NCBI GenBank assembly: GCA_023432225.1
Contig: JAEYUW010000002.1
Location: 310,001 to 374,000, forward strand
Reading direction: 5' to 3'
Source: Verrucomicrobiota bacterium
Lineage (GTDB): Bacteria > Verrucomicrobiota > Verrucomicrobiia > Opitutales > Opitutaceae
DNA length: 64,000 nt
Shown here: positions 50,604 to 60,700 of the stretch, piece after piece
Layout: each line of letters starts with the position of its first letter
Position numbering within the stretch: position 1 is the stretch's first letter
Position numbers and translations under genes: made by a program
The notes under the pieces: model-generated
What the model was told of the DNA's origin: nothing
The model's input: only the letters and a program-made list of their open reading frames with translations
Databases searched by the model: none

Positions 50604-52454
50604 CTACGGGGTTGCAGGGCCGCCTTCGAACGGCACGGCGGTGCTGGGTCGGACTTCGCGCAGCAGGCGTTCGAATTCCGGGTGCCCGCGCACGGGGTCG
50701 AACTCCGGCGAGTAACGTGCCCACGCGTAGAGGATGCGGTTGAAATTCCTGGTGTCCCGCAGCGATTTCGAGAGGCGGGCGATGACTTCGTCGAGCCGCT
50801 CGCCCATGCGGAGCAGCGGAACGCAGTAATTGAAATCCCAGCGCCCGGTGGAGAGGTCGCGGTAGTTGGCGTAGGTGCGCAGCGCTTGCTCCGTCTCGGC
50901 ACGCTGGCCGAGTGCGGCGTGGAACATGGCGGCCCAGCTGAGCGCATCGGCGTCGCCGGGGCGGGCTTTCAGACGTTCCTCGATCGAGCGGAGGCCGCCG
51001 CGCCATTCGATTTGCGCGGCTTCCGGCTGGTTAAGCAACGAGCGCGCGAGGCCGGTCCAGTATTGGCGCGGGTAGTTAACGCCGAGGATCGAGACGAAGG
51101 GGTGGGGAAACGGCTCAAGCAGTCGCAGGATGCCGGTGGCGTCCCGGCTCAGCACGGCGAGGCGCAGCGCAATGCCGGCGGCATCGTCTTCGCGAAGCTC
51201 GGTGGGCGTGAGCTGGCTGACGGCTGCTTGGGCGGCGGCGAGGTTGTTGAAACCAAACAGCTCGACGTTCGCCTTGAGAATGAGGGCGGCGGCCGTGCGG
51301 CGTTGCGCCAGCAACTCGTCGGCGACGCGTCGTGCGTCCTCGACCCGCCCGGCGGCGTAGTAGGTGTTGCCGGCGAGCTGCGGCCGGTGCGCTTGCAGGA
51401 AAATCTGAGCGGCTTCGTCGAAGCGGCGGAGCGAAAGGAGAACGGTGCCGAGTTCTTCGAGGACGTTCTCGTCGTCGGCTCGTTCCGTAACCAGCGTGCG
51501 ATAAGTCTGCTCGGCTTCGCGCAGGGACTCCGGTGAGCGGACCATGAAACCTGCGACGATCGCTTGAGCGCGGCGCGCCTCGAAAGCCTCGGGCGCAAGT
51601 GCGACGGCGCGCGCGGCGCGCTTCACGGCCGATTGCCGGCGCTCTTCGGACAAATCCCAGGAGCGGTAGACCATCAGGGCGTCGACTTGCGCGGCGAGTG
51701 CGAGCGCGTCGGCGTCGGTCGGATCGGATTTGAGCGCTTGTGCGAGCAATTCGTCGGCGGCGCCGAGACGTTCGCGAGAGAGGCCATCCAACGCGCGCAG
51801 TTGCAACGCGCGCGCCAGCGGGCGCTGCGCCTCGGGCTTCGCGGCTTGGCTCGCGGTTTGTTCCGTCGGCGTGTGGCGCTCCGCCCAGAAGGGGCGCACG
51901 GCATAGACGAGGGCGAAGACGATGCCGACCAAGGCCCAGCCGTAGCCGATCCAGTTGGTTTTCTTGGCGGCCGGTGCGGCGGATGCAGGAGCAGCGCTGG
52001 AAGTTTCTGCGAGCAGCTCGTCGGTTTGCAGGAGCTTTTGCACGCGGGCGCAGAAGGTCGGGGTGGTCTCGCCCGCCGGCAGACGCGTCCACTGCACCTG
52101 CTTGAATTCCGCCGGCACCCGCGCGTCGGTGTCGCGAGTGCCGTCGATCACGATGGGCAGCAGGAATATGCGCTCGTCCGCCATCGTGTGGGTTCGCTGT
52201 GCCGCGATTTTCCACTCGAGTCGGAAATAGCCTTCGAGCCGTGCCTGCGTGTTGGCCGATATCACCGGCATGAACAGCGCGCAGCTCGCGATCTGGCCGC
52301 GAATTTTGGCGTCCCAAGTGTCGCCACCGACGAGTTCGTCTTGATCGAACCATACCTCCACGCCGGTGGCGCGCAGTGCCTCGCAAATGCGTTTCGCCGC
52401 CTCGGCGTCCTGGGAGGCATAGGAGAGGAAGACGGCGCGGCTCGAATCGTTCAT
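50604..52454 (-). CDS. TIR-TM-TPR protein 1 (last gene of TIR operon)
   Basis: The 616-residue protein has three parts. Residues 5-145 form a TIR domain (AVFLSYASQDAEAAKRICEA, VEVWFDQDE, FMPVISANTQARLEGYFRLE with the candidate catalytic Glu80 in the LEW motif). One membrane segment lies near 168-187 (WIGYGWALVGIVFALVYAV). A TPR-like helical array runs from about 215 to the end. TIR domains with this Glu can cleave NAD. The expected topology is cytoplasmic TIR, periplasmic TPR. The start ATG overlaps the stop of TIR protein 2 (ATGA). Activity is inferred from family; phage defence is a hypothesis. Confidence 0.85.
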   Translation of the reverse strand: MNDSSRAVFLSYASQDAEAAKRICEALRATGVEVWFDQDELVGGDTWDAKIRGQIASCALFMPVISANTQARLEGYFRLEWKIAAQRTHTMADERIFLLPIVIDGTRDTDARVPAEFKQVQWTRLPAGETTPTFCARVQKLLQTDELLAETSSAAPASAAPAAKKTNWIGYGWALVGIVFALVYAVRPFWAERHTPTEQTASQAAKPEAQRPLARALQLRALDGLSRERLGAADELLAQALKSDPTDADALALAAQVDALMVYRSWDLSEERRQSAVKRAARAVALAPEAFEARRAQAIVAGFMVRSPESLREAEQTYRTLVTERADDENVLEELGTVLLSLRRFDEAAQIFLQAHRPQLAGNTYYAAGRVEDARRVADELLAQRRTAAALILKANVELFGFNNLAAAQAAVSQLTPTELREDDAAGIALRLAVLSRDATGILRLLEPFPHPFVSILGVNYPRQYWTGLARSLLNQPEAAQIEWRGGLRSIEERLKARPGDADALSWAAMFHAALGQRAETEQALRTYANYRDLSTGRWDFNYCVPLLRMGERLDEVIARLSKSLRDTRNFNRILYAWARYSPEFDPVRGHPEFERLLREVRPSTAVPFEGGPATP

Positions 52455-54442
52455 GGGGCGGGAGACTTGGCGGATCCGGTGCCATCCGCGGAACGCCGGG
52501 CGATGGCCGGGGCGTTCGCGGCGCCGAGGCTCGATTGCTTCCCGTCGGTCGAGGTGATTTCGCGTTCACGTGCCGCGATCTCGGCGATCAGCGCTTCGAA
52601 CGCCGGTTCGCCGCGCAGCGTGTCGTAGTCGGGATCAAGGCGCAGCGCCGCGGACGAAAACGTGACCTGCCAATTCGCGCTGGTGCGAACGAACGTCGCT
52701 ATCTGGCGGATCGCTTCGGCCTTTTGGCCGATAAGGGCGTTGCAGAGGCTGATGCCCGCAGTCAGCCCCGCGGTTCGCTCGCTTTCCGGGCCGGCGACTT
52801 CACTGAGCAGCGCGAGCTGCCGCTTGGCTTCCTCTCCCTGGCCCAACCGGGCCAGCAATTCGACACGCCGACGCAGGAGGGACAGATTGCGATTTTCCTC
52901 CGTGAGTTTCTGGTCGATCAGCTTGAGGGCGGATTGCCATTCGATGCGCGCGGCATCCGATCGGCCGGCGAGCTGGTAGGCATTGCCGATGAGCAGGGCC
53001 TTCGGACCGCGATACCACGCGTCGTTGAGCCAGTCGCGCGGCACCGCGCGGAGCCAGGCGATGGCTTTGTCGGGTGAGCGGCCGAGGTATTCCGTGTAGT
53101 AGCCAAAATACGCCGCGCGATCCTCCGTCATCTCCGCGGGATTGGCGCGGTTGAGTAACTCGCGGGCGCGGGCGATGTCGCCGCGCAGCGACGTTTTATA
53201 CCAGACATTGAGGAGCAGTGCTCCGGTGAAGGTTTTTTGGGCGAGAGAGGCTTCGATCGCCGTTTCCGCATCGGCGGCCCGACCGGCGAACCAGTAACTC
53301 TGGCTCAGATCGTAGAGCGCGAGCGGATCGCCCCCGGGGAGCGCGGCAGATTCGTGCGCAATGGCCGCGGCTTCATCCAGGCGACGCATCCGGCCCAGGA
53401 GGCTGGCGAGCGAGCGCAGCACGCGCTGTTCGGTGGGGCGCTCGCGGCGCAGTTCACGCAAGATGCGTTCACGTTCTTCGGCTTCACGACCGGCGTTGCC
53501 GAGCAGACCGGCTTGGGCAAAACGCGCTTCAAACGATTGTGGGTCGAGGCGCAGTGCGCGTTGCGTGGCCCGCCGGGCGGATTCGCGGCGTGCGTCGGAG
53601 GTGTCCCAGCCACGCTGGTTGATGCGCTGGTGCACCTGCGCCTCGATCGCCCAAATTTCAGCGTCGGTGTTATCCTTCGCCTGGGCCTTCATGATCAGTT
53701 CCTCCGCGAGCTGATAGTCGTCGCGTCCCGCATCGAGCGTGTTGATCAGAGCGTGGGCTCGACGCGCGAGGTCGCGCGCTTCCGTCGTCGGTGCGCTGAC
53801 GGTCGGGGCGGAAGGAGCGACGAGGGACCCGGCCGGCACGCGCGCTGGCTGCAAGAACCACCAGGCTCCGACGGCGAGCGTCGCCCCCGCAGCGAGCGCA
53901 ACCGGCCACCACCACGCTCGAATCCGGGAGGAACCGCTGGTCGGCGGCACGGCGACGGGAGTCGCGGAGCCCGCGGCTGGTGCAACGCCTTTCAGCGCGC
54001 CGATGCGATGTGACCAGAGTTTCAGAAAGCGTTGGAGCACCTCCGGCGGCACTTCACCGCCGCGCAGTCGGGTCCATTGGACCATGCGGAAGCGATCGGG
54101 CACGAGCGCGTCGGGCTCCCTGGTGTCGTCGATGACGATGGGAAGAATGAACGGCACGCCGCTCGCGATGCCCAACGCGCGCTGGGCGGCGAGTTCCCAT
54201 TCGATTCGGAAATATCCCTCGGGGCGCGCTTGCGTGCTCGCGGAGATGATCGGGATGAAGAGCACGCACTCTTTGATTTGTCGGCGGATCTTCGCGTCCC
54301 ACTCGTCGCCGTGCTCGAGTCCGCCGTCGGCGTCGAACCACACCTCGACGCCGGCGTTGCGCAGCGCATCGCAGATGCGCCTAGCCGCCTCCATGTCCTG
54401 AGAGGCGTAGGAAAGAAAGACTGCTTGGGAGGGAGCGCTCAT
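52451..54442 (-). CDS. TIR-TM-TPR protein 2
   Basis: This is a 663-residue relative of the other three. Residues 5-148 are TIR (AVFLSYASQDMEAARRICDA, VEVWFDADGGLEHGDEWDAK, FIPIISASTQARPEGYFRIE) with candidate catalytic Glu81. A membrane segment lies at about 177-197 (WWWPVALAAGATLAVGAWWF) and TPR-like helices at 215-620. The loop after strand B (DADGGLEHGDEWD) groups it with TIR protein 3 rather than 1 and 4. It overlaps both neighbours by 4 nt. The start used (54442) replaces a longer open frame because it begins right before the TIR fold and matches the paralogues. Confidence 0.85.
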   Translation of the reverse strand: MSAPSQAVFLSYASQDMEAARRICDALRNAGVEVWFDADGGLEHGDEWDAKIRRQIKECVLFIPIISASTQARPEGYFRIEWELAAQRALGIASGVPFILPIVIDDTREPDALVPDRFRMVQWTRLRGGEVPPEVLQRFLKLWSHRIGALKGVAPAAGSATPVAVPPTSGSSRIRAWWWPVALAAGATLAVGAWWFLQPARVPAGSLVAPSAPTVSAPTTEARDLARRAHALINTLDAGRDDYQLAEELIMKAQAKDNTDAEIWAIEAQVHQRINQRGWDTSDARRESARRATQRALRLDPQSFEARFAQAGLLGNAGREAEERERILRELRRERPTEQRVLRSLASLLGRMRRLDEAAAIAHESAALPGGDPLALYDLSQSYWFAGRAADAETAIEASLAQKTFTGALLLNVWYKTSLRGDIARARELLNRANPAEMTEDRAAYFGYYTEYLGRSPDKAIAWLRAVPRDWLNDAWYRGPKALLIGNAYQLAGRSDAARIEWQSALKLIDQKLTEENRNLSLLRRRVELLARLGQGEEAKRQLALLSEVAGPESERTAGLTAGISLCNALIGQKAEAIRQIATFVRTSANWQVTFSSAALRLDPDYDTLRGEPAFEALIAEIAAREREITSTDGKQSSLGAANAPAIARRSADGTGSAKSPAP

Positions 54443-57400
54443 TTCAGCTGGTCGTCCGACAGGCCGATGCGGCGGATTAATTCGAGCCAGCGTGGGTGGT
54501 CGCGCAACGGCACGTGCCAGAGATCGCATTTGAACCACGGCACACTGTTGTCGCGTCGGGAGATGGCGCGATCGAACCAATCCAAGGCGCCCGCGAGGTC
54601 GCCCTGCGAGGCACAGACATCCGAGATGTAGCCGGGAAAATCGTCGGCGTGATTCGCGATGAGTTCCGCGAGCGCCCGGGATGCCGCGGCGCGGTCGCCG
54701 CTCAGCGCGGCGCAATGGCCGATGGCGACCCGTCGGTAGCCGGGATGGGGTTCGGCCTCCCAAGCGAGTCGGGCCTCGGCGTGGCGGCCCAACAAAGCGA
54801 GGATGACGGCGCGGTGGCAGTGATACTCTTCGGCGGTCGGTGCCAGCGCGATGGCGCGGTCGTAGGCGGGCAACGCGTCCGCGGGGCGCTTGAGCATGTA
54901 GTAGACGACGCCGAGGTTGAAATACGCGCTGGCGTTGAGCGGATCGACGGTTGCGGCGCGTTCGGCGAGCGTCAGTGCGCCGTCGGTGTTCCCGAGGTTG
55001 AGTTCGAGGATCGCGTTCGCGGAGATAATGGCGGAGTTGCCCGGTTGCGCGGTGAGTGCGCGGGCGAAGTAGCGTCGCGCTTCACGCCAATTCCAGTCGG
55101 CGGTCCGCGCGACCCAGCCCAGGGCGGCGAGCGCGGTGGGCTCATGGGGCTCGAATTCGAGGGCGCGCCGCGCGGCGGTGCGCGCCTCGTTCATCGCCTC
55201 GAGTGCGGGCATGCCGTTGAAGCGTCCGAGTTGAACGTAAGCGTCAGCGATCCCGGCCCAGGCTGGCACCGCGTGCGGGGCGGCGGTGAGGACCTTCTGA
55301 TACAGCTCGATCGCGCGGCGCCAGCCGGCGTTGCTCTCCTGCCGCGCGAAGTGTCGCGCCTGCAGAAGCAGGTCGTAGCTTTCGGCCGTTGACGCGGCGG
55401 TGACGTCGGACGCCTGCAATTTGATCGAGAGCTTTTGGGCGATCAGCCCCGCGATTTCGTCCTGGACGGCGAACACGTCTTTAAGATCGCGCGTGAAGGT
55501 GTCGCTCCACACGTGGAAGCCATCGGCGGCTTTGATGAGCTGGGCGGTGATGCGGACTTTGTCGCCGGCTTTGCGCACGCTGCCCTCGACGACGTAGGCG
55601 ACGCCGAGTTGTTTCGCGATTTCCCGAATCGGCGTGTCCTTGCCTTTGAAATGAAACGCCGAGGTGCGCGCGGAGACTTTCAAGCCGGGCACCTTGGCGA
55701 GGACGTTGAGCAATTCCTCGCTGATGCCGTCGGAGAAATACTCGTTGGCTTTGTCGTCGGAGAGATTGGCGAACGCGAGCACGGCCACGGATTTCTCGTC
55801 GACCGGCACGGCCGTATCGGCGCGCGCGGCGCTGGTGACCGGGGCGGCCGGCTCGGCGAGGATCGCGGTCAGTTCGGGATCATCGCGGAATTTCACGAGA
55901 CGTGGATCGATCGTGAGTCGCTGGCGCACCGTCTGCCGCGATTCCGGGTCTTGGGCGTAGTCTCGGGCGAGCGCGAGTGCGGTTTCGCGATCACCGACGA
56001 GCAACGTGCGGGGCAGGGCAGCGGCGAACCAGAGGGAGAATGCGGGGATGCGAGCAGGACGACGGTGTAACTCCATCGCTGCGCGATGAGCGGTGCGCGC
56101 CTCTTCGAGTCGGCCGAGCCCGACCAAGGCGAGCGCTTCGCAGTGGTGCGTGGAAGGGTCGTTCGGGCGCTCGGTGCGGTTGCGCTGGATCTGGATCAGC
56201 GCGGCCTCGTAGTGCGTGCGCGCGAGCTCCACGCTGCCGCGACGTTCGAGTAGCAGCGCTTGCAGGAGCGCTTTCGGTCCTTGGTAGTTGGCGACGTCGT
56301 AAAACCACGACTCGGAGTAGCGGCCGAGGGCGTTGAGACCATACTCGCTATCGCCGCTAAAGAACGCGTAGGCGACGGAGGTGGTGACAGCTCGTTCTTC
56401 GCTGCGCACGCGCGCCGGCATGCGGTCGAGCCATTGCTTCATGGCCGGCACGTCGCCGTGCATGAGCGCGAAACGAGCTTTCCAGTCGAGGGCGTTGGAA
56501 ACGGGGGCGAGAGCGATCGTCGCATCGAGTTCGCGCTCCGCGTCGGCGTAGCGCCCGCGATCCCGATAGGCGAGAGACAGTTCGTAGTGCGCCAGCGGGT
56601 CGCGGGGAAAACGCGTCGCGACTTGCTCCGCGAGGGTGACACCTTCGTCCTGCCGAACGGTGCGGACGATCTGCGAAAGCACGCGCCAGGGCCACACTTC
56701 ATCGGGTGCGAGCTGGGTGGCGCGCCGGGCGAGCTCCTCGGCGCGCGGGAGGTCGTTGCCGCGGCCGCGCAGGAAAAGCGCCAGCGCGGAGAGCGCCACG
56801 GGATTGTCCGGCGCCAGCTGCACGGCGCGTTCGCAATAGCGTCGCGCGACGGCCGTCCGGTCGGCGGTGAAATCGAAGTTGCGCAGCACGATCGAGGCCT
56901 GCACATGCGCCATGACGGTGATCGCGTCGGGATCAGATGGGGCGCGATCGACGGCGCGCTTCGCGATTTCCTCGGCGAGGAAATAGTCCTCGCGGATGCT
57001 GTTCACGGTTGTCGTCAGTTCGAGGGCGCGGCGCAGTTCCGGATCGCGGGGAAACTGGCCCGTCTGCACCGCGGTGGAAAGAGAAGGGCTGCTCTCTTTT
57101 ACCGCTACCGGACGGCGTGAGAACATGACCGCGGCTGTAACGACGATGAGGGCGACGATCCCGATCGAGACTCCGATCGCGATGCGCGAGCGTGTGCGCC
57201 GGGGAATTTCGGGCGAGGCCGTGGAGTCGTCTGCCGTCGGAAAATCTTCCGCGGACGCGCGGATGGTTGCCTTGGCCAGGCCGATGCGATGCGACCAGAG
57301 TTTGGCGAATTTCGCGCGTGTTTCTGGCGCCAGAATGCCATCGCGGGCGCGCGTCCACTGCACGGTGCGGAAGCGGTCGGGCACGAGCGCCTGTGGCTGC

Positions 57401-57726
57401 TGCGTGTCGTCGATCACGACCGGGAGAATGAAGGGCACACCGTGGGCGATGCCGCGGGCGCGCTCGGCAGCGAGGTCCCACTCGATTCGAAAATAGCCTT
57501 CATGTCGCGCCTCGGTGTTTGCCGAAATCACGGGCACGAAGAGGACGCATTCCTTGATTTGCCGGCGGATTTTGGCGTCCCACTCGTCGCCGGTTTCGAG
57601 GCCACCGTCGGTGTCGAACCACACCTCGATGCCGCTCGAGCGCAGCGCATCGCAGATGCGTTTCGCTGCCTCCGCGTCTTGCGAAGCGTAGGAGAGGAAA
57701 ACGGCGCGTGGAGCGGGTGTGGTCAC
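54439..57726 (-). CDS. TIR-TM-TPR protein 3 with TolB-like domain
   Basis: The GTG start at 57726 overlaps the upstream stop (GTGA) and gives 1095 residues. The TIR domain is at 6-152 (FLSYASQDAEAAKRICDALR, candidate Glu82 in FRIEW), with a membrane segment at 182-203 (IAIGVSIGIVALIVVTAAVM) and TPR helices to about 620. A TolB-like N-terminal-type domain follows (SVAVLAFANLSDDKANEYFS, VEGSVRKAGDKVRITAQLI, LIAQKLSIKLQ), then further TPRs. The TolB-like plus TPR tail resembles that of CadC-like sensor or adenylate-cyclase-associated proteins. The TolB part would be periplasmic and may sense envelope or glycan changes, which is inferred. Confidence 0.85.
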   Translation of the reverse strand: MTTPAPRAVFLSYASQDAEAAKRICDALRSSGIEVWFDTDGGLETGDEWDAKIRRQIKECVLFVPVISANTEARHEGYFRIEWDLAAERARGIAHGVPFILPVVIDDTQQPQALVPDRFRTVQWTRARDGILAPETRAKFAKLWSHRIGLAKATIRASAEDFPTADDSTASPEIPRRTRSRIAIGVSIGIVALIVVTAAVMFSRRPVAVKESSPSLSTAVQTGQFPRDPELRRALELTTTVNSIREDYFLAEEIAKRAVDRAPSDPDAITVMAHVQASIVLRNFDFTADRTAVARRYCERAVQLAPDNPVALSALALFLRGRGNDLPRAEELARRATQLAPDEVWPWRVLSQIVRTVRQDEGVTLAEQVATRFPRDPLAHYELSLAYRDRGRYADAERELDATIALAPVSNALDWKARFALMHGDVPAMKQWLDRMPARVRSEERAVTTSVAYAFFSGDSEYGLNALGRYSESWFYDVANYQGPKALLQALLLERRGSVELARTHYEAALIQIQRNRTERPNDPSTHHCEALALVGLGRLEEARTAHRAAMELHRRPARIPAFSLWFAAALPRTLLVGDRETALALARDYAQDPESRQTVRQRLTIDPRLVKFRDDPELTAILAEPAAPVTSAARADTAVPVDEKSVAVLAFANLSDDKANEYFSDGISEELLNVLAKVPGLKVSARTSAFHFKGKDTPIREIAKQLGVAYVVEGSVRKAGDKVRITAQLIKAADGFHVWSDTFTRDLKDVFAVQDEIAGLIAQKLSIKLQASDVTAASTAESYDLLLQARHFARQESNAGWRRAIELYQKVLTAAPHAVPAWAGIADAYVQLGRFNGMPALEAMNEARTAARRALEFEPHEPTALAALGWVARTADWNWREARRYFARALTAQPGNSAIISANAILELNLGNTDGALTLAERAATVDPLNASAYFNLGVVYYMLKRPADALPAYDRAIALAPTAEEYHCHRAVILALLGRHAEARLAWEAEPHPGYRRVAIGHCAALSGDRAAASRALAELIANHADDFPGYISDVCASQGDLAGALDWFDRAISRRDNSVPWFKCDLWHVPLRDHPRWLELIRRIGLSDDQLK

Positions 57727-60700
57727 TTTTTCGAGGTTGGGTCGGCGAGGAGGGCTTGGATCTCGGCGTCGTCGCGGAAGCGGGCGAGGCGCGGATCGAG
57801 AGCGAGTCGCTGACGGATCGTGGCGCGACCGCCGGATACCGACTCGGTGGCTTCGCGGATGAGCGCCAGCGCGGTGTCGCGTTCGCCCATCAGCAGGTTC
57901 GCCGGGATCGCCTGGAACCACCAAGTGCTGAGCGGGCCGACAGCAAAGGGGCGCGCCAAGGTCTCGTTGTAGGTGCGCAGCGCGGTGCGGGCCTCGTCAG
58001 TTCGGCCGAGCGCGTGCTTGATCCATGCCTCATTGAGGAAGGTTTGGCCGTCCTCGGGATTGATCGCGCGGGAGCGCTGGAGCGTCTCGAGGGCGGTCTC
58101 GTATTGGACGCGCGCGAGTTCCTTCTTGCCTGCGAGTTCGAGGAGCGCGGCGGCGAGGAGTGCTTTCGGCCCGCGGTAATCGAAGTCGATCATCCAGGGC
58201 TCGGTCAGTGCATTCAGGGCTTCGAGTCCGTCGGCTGGCCGGCCGGTGAATGCCGCGTAGAGAAAGTAGCCGAAGACCGTGCGCTCGATGCCACGGACGC
58301 GCGCCGGCACTTGGTCGAGAACGGCCTTCATGCCGGGCAGATCGCCGTGGAGTCCGAAACGCGCGCGCGCCTTCCAGACCATGGCATTGGCGATGGGCGC
58401 GAGCGCGAGTGTTTCGTCGGTGGCCTGCTCGAATTCGGCCCAGCGCCCGATGTCGCGATAGTGACGGGAGAGCTCGTAGCGGACGAGCGCGTCCTGCGGG
58501 AAAAGTTCGATCGTGCGCCGCCCCGACGCCAGTGCCGCGCGCAGACCTTCGTTTTCGTCCTCCAAGTTTTTGTCGGAAAAAACGCTGCTGGCGGGCACGT
58601 GCAGGACCCACAGACAGTTGTCGCGGATGCGGTGAAAGCGCGGTTCCTGCGGGCACAAATCGACGGCGCGCTGAGCGAGATCCAAGGCGTGCTGTAGCTC
58701 GACGCCGCGCGAGTAGAGGTGGATGGCGAGGGCAATGAGCGCCTCGGGTTCATCGGAGGCGAGTTGGAGCGCACGCTCGGCGGTGCTCTTGGCCTTTTGG
58801 TAACGCGCGGTGCTGCGGTCCCAGCCGCGCAGCAACCACATGCTGTGCACGCGCGCCATCGCGGTCGTGGCTTCGGCGTCGGTGGGGTTGCGATCGAGGA
58901 CGCGCTGGGCGATCTCCTCAGCGAGGCGAAAATCCTCCGGAATGACGTCGACGCGGTCGAGCAGGGCGACGACGCGCTTCAGCTCCGGATTCTGCGGCCA
59001 GTCGCGCGGCGGCGCGTGGGCGATGAGCAGCCGCTGAAAGCGCACGTCCGAGCGGAGCTTGTCCCACAGCGGGTCGATCTGCAGCAACGCGGTCGTGAGC
59101 GGCCAGCCGACATTGCGCGTCGGATCGGGCTGCAACAGGTGCTCGAGCAACGGAAGTGCCGCTTCGACGTCGCCCAGTGCCGCGTAGATCAGCACGGGCG
59201 AATCGAACCACGGGCTCATGCCGTTGGCTTGAACCTCCTCGACGATCTTGGCTTCGCGCCGCGCCTCTTCGGCGCGCCCGAGCCAGGCAAGCAGTTGTCC
59301 GCGCGCGTTGCGGAGACGCGTGTCACGCGAGCCGCCGCTCTTCAAACGCGCATCGATGACAGCGAGCGCGTCTTCGCTGGCGATGGTGGCCGCGTGGGTG
59401 CGGCCGGCGAGCGCGTGGGCCCGGGCGGCGAAGTAAGCTTTGGGGCCGAAAAACCAGCTGTCCTGAATGAAATCCGCGGCGAGGCGGTTGAGGGTTTTAA
59501 GCGCTTCATCCGGCGCGCGCTGACACAGTTGGGCGAAGGCGGTCACCCAGACGGTGCGCGGTTCGTTGCGGCTGTTGAGCGCGCTGCGCTGGAGCGTGGC
59601 AGCGGCGGTCTTTGCGTCGCCTTTCCACGTGAGCAGCAGCATCGCGAGGCCGGCTTCGCTGTTGACGGAGGGCTCGGCGGCGATCGATTCGCGGATGGCG
59701 ATGTCGGCCTTTTCGAAGCGGCCGTAGTGGAAATAAAGCAGGAACTGGAGGTAGCCGTTGAGCGCGATGTTGTCGGGTTTGAGCTCGCGCTCGCGCTTGT
59801 AGAGTTTCTCCGCCTCATCCGGCTTTCCCGACTGGTCGTAGATCCACGCCAGATTGCCGATGGCGCCCGTGTGCTGAGGCGCGCGGGCGAGGAGATCGGC
59901 GAAGACCTTTTCCGCGGCCGCGGAGTCGATGTCGCGCAAGGCACGGCCGAGCGCGTAGCGGGCGTCGTTGGATTCGGGCGCAAGGCTCAGCGCGCGTTCG
60001 GCATGGCCGCGGGCGGCTTCGCGACGGTGCGGGCTGTTGTCGAAACCGCGGGTGCGAATCGAGGTGTTGAAGAGGGACGAAATGATCCAGATCTCGGCGT
60101 CGTTCTGATCCAATTCGAGAGCGCGTTTCAGCAGGCCCTCGGCGGCGGCGTAGTCGTCGAGGGAGGAGTTGTATTTGTCGAGGCTGAGGGCGCGGGCTTT
60201 CTCGGCGAGGGTGCGGGCTTCGGTCTTCGCCGGGGTCTGCTCGCGTGGCGTTTCGGCGCGCGGCTCGGCGCGGCGCGCGGCCTTCCATAAAGGTCCCAGG
60301 GCAAACAAGAGGCCGGTGATCGTGCCGACGATGGGAAAGATCATCCACCATTGCCAGCGGCCGGGAGGCTTTCCGCGGCAGGCGAAGGGGGCTGTCGCGG
60401 CGGAGGGCTCGGCGCGGGGAGCGGACGCGGAGCCGGTGTGGAGCAGTTGGGCAATGCGGCGGCCGAGCTCGGCGGGTGTCTCGTCGAGGCGCAGGCGCGT
60501 CCATTGGACGTCGCGGAATTTTTCGGGCACGCGCGCGGTGGCATCGGCCACGTCGCCGACGACGACGGGAAAGAGAAACGGTGCGTCGTCGGCCATGAGG
60601 TGCGAGCGATCGACGGCGAGTTTCCACTCGAGACGGAAATAGCCCTCGAGGCGCGCGTTGGTGTTCGGCGTGATGAGCGGCACGAAGAGTGCGCACTCCT

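Noticed and set aside
57727..57924. 66-residue N-terminal extension of TIR protein 3
   Set aside because: The extension is Arg/Pro-rich and lies entirely within the gene for TIR protein 4; the GTG at 57726 fits the 4-nt overlap seen at the other junctions and matches paralogue N-termini.
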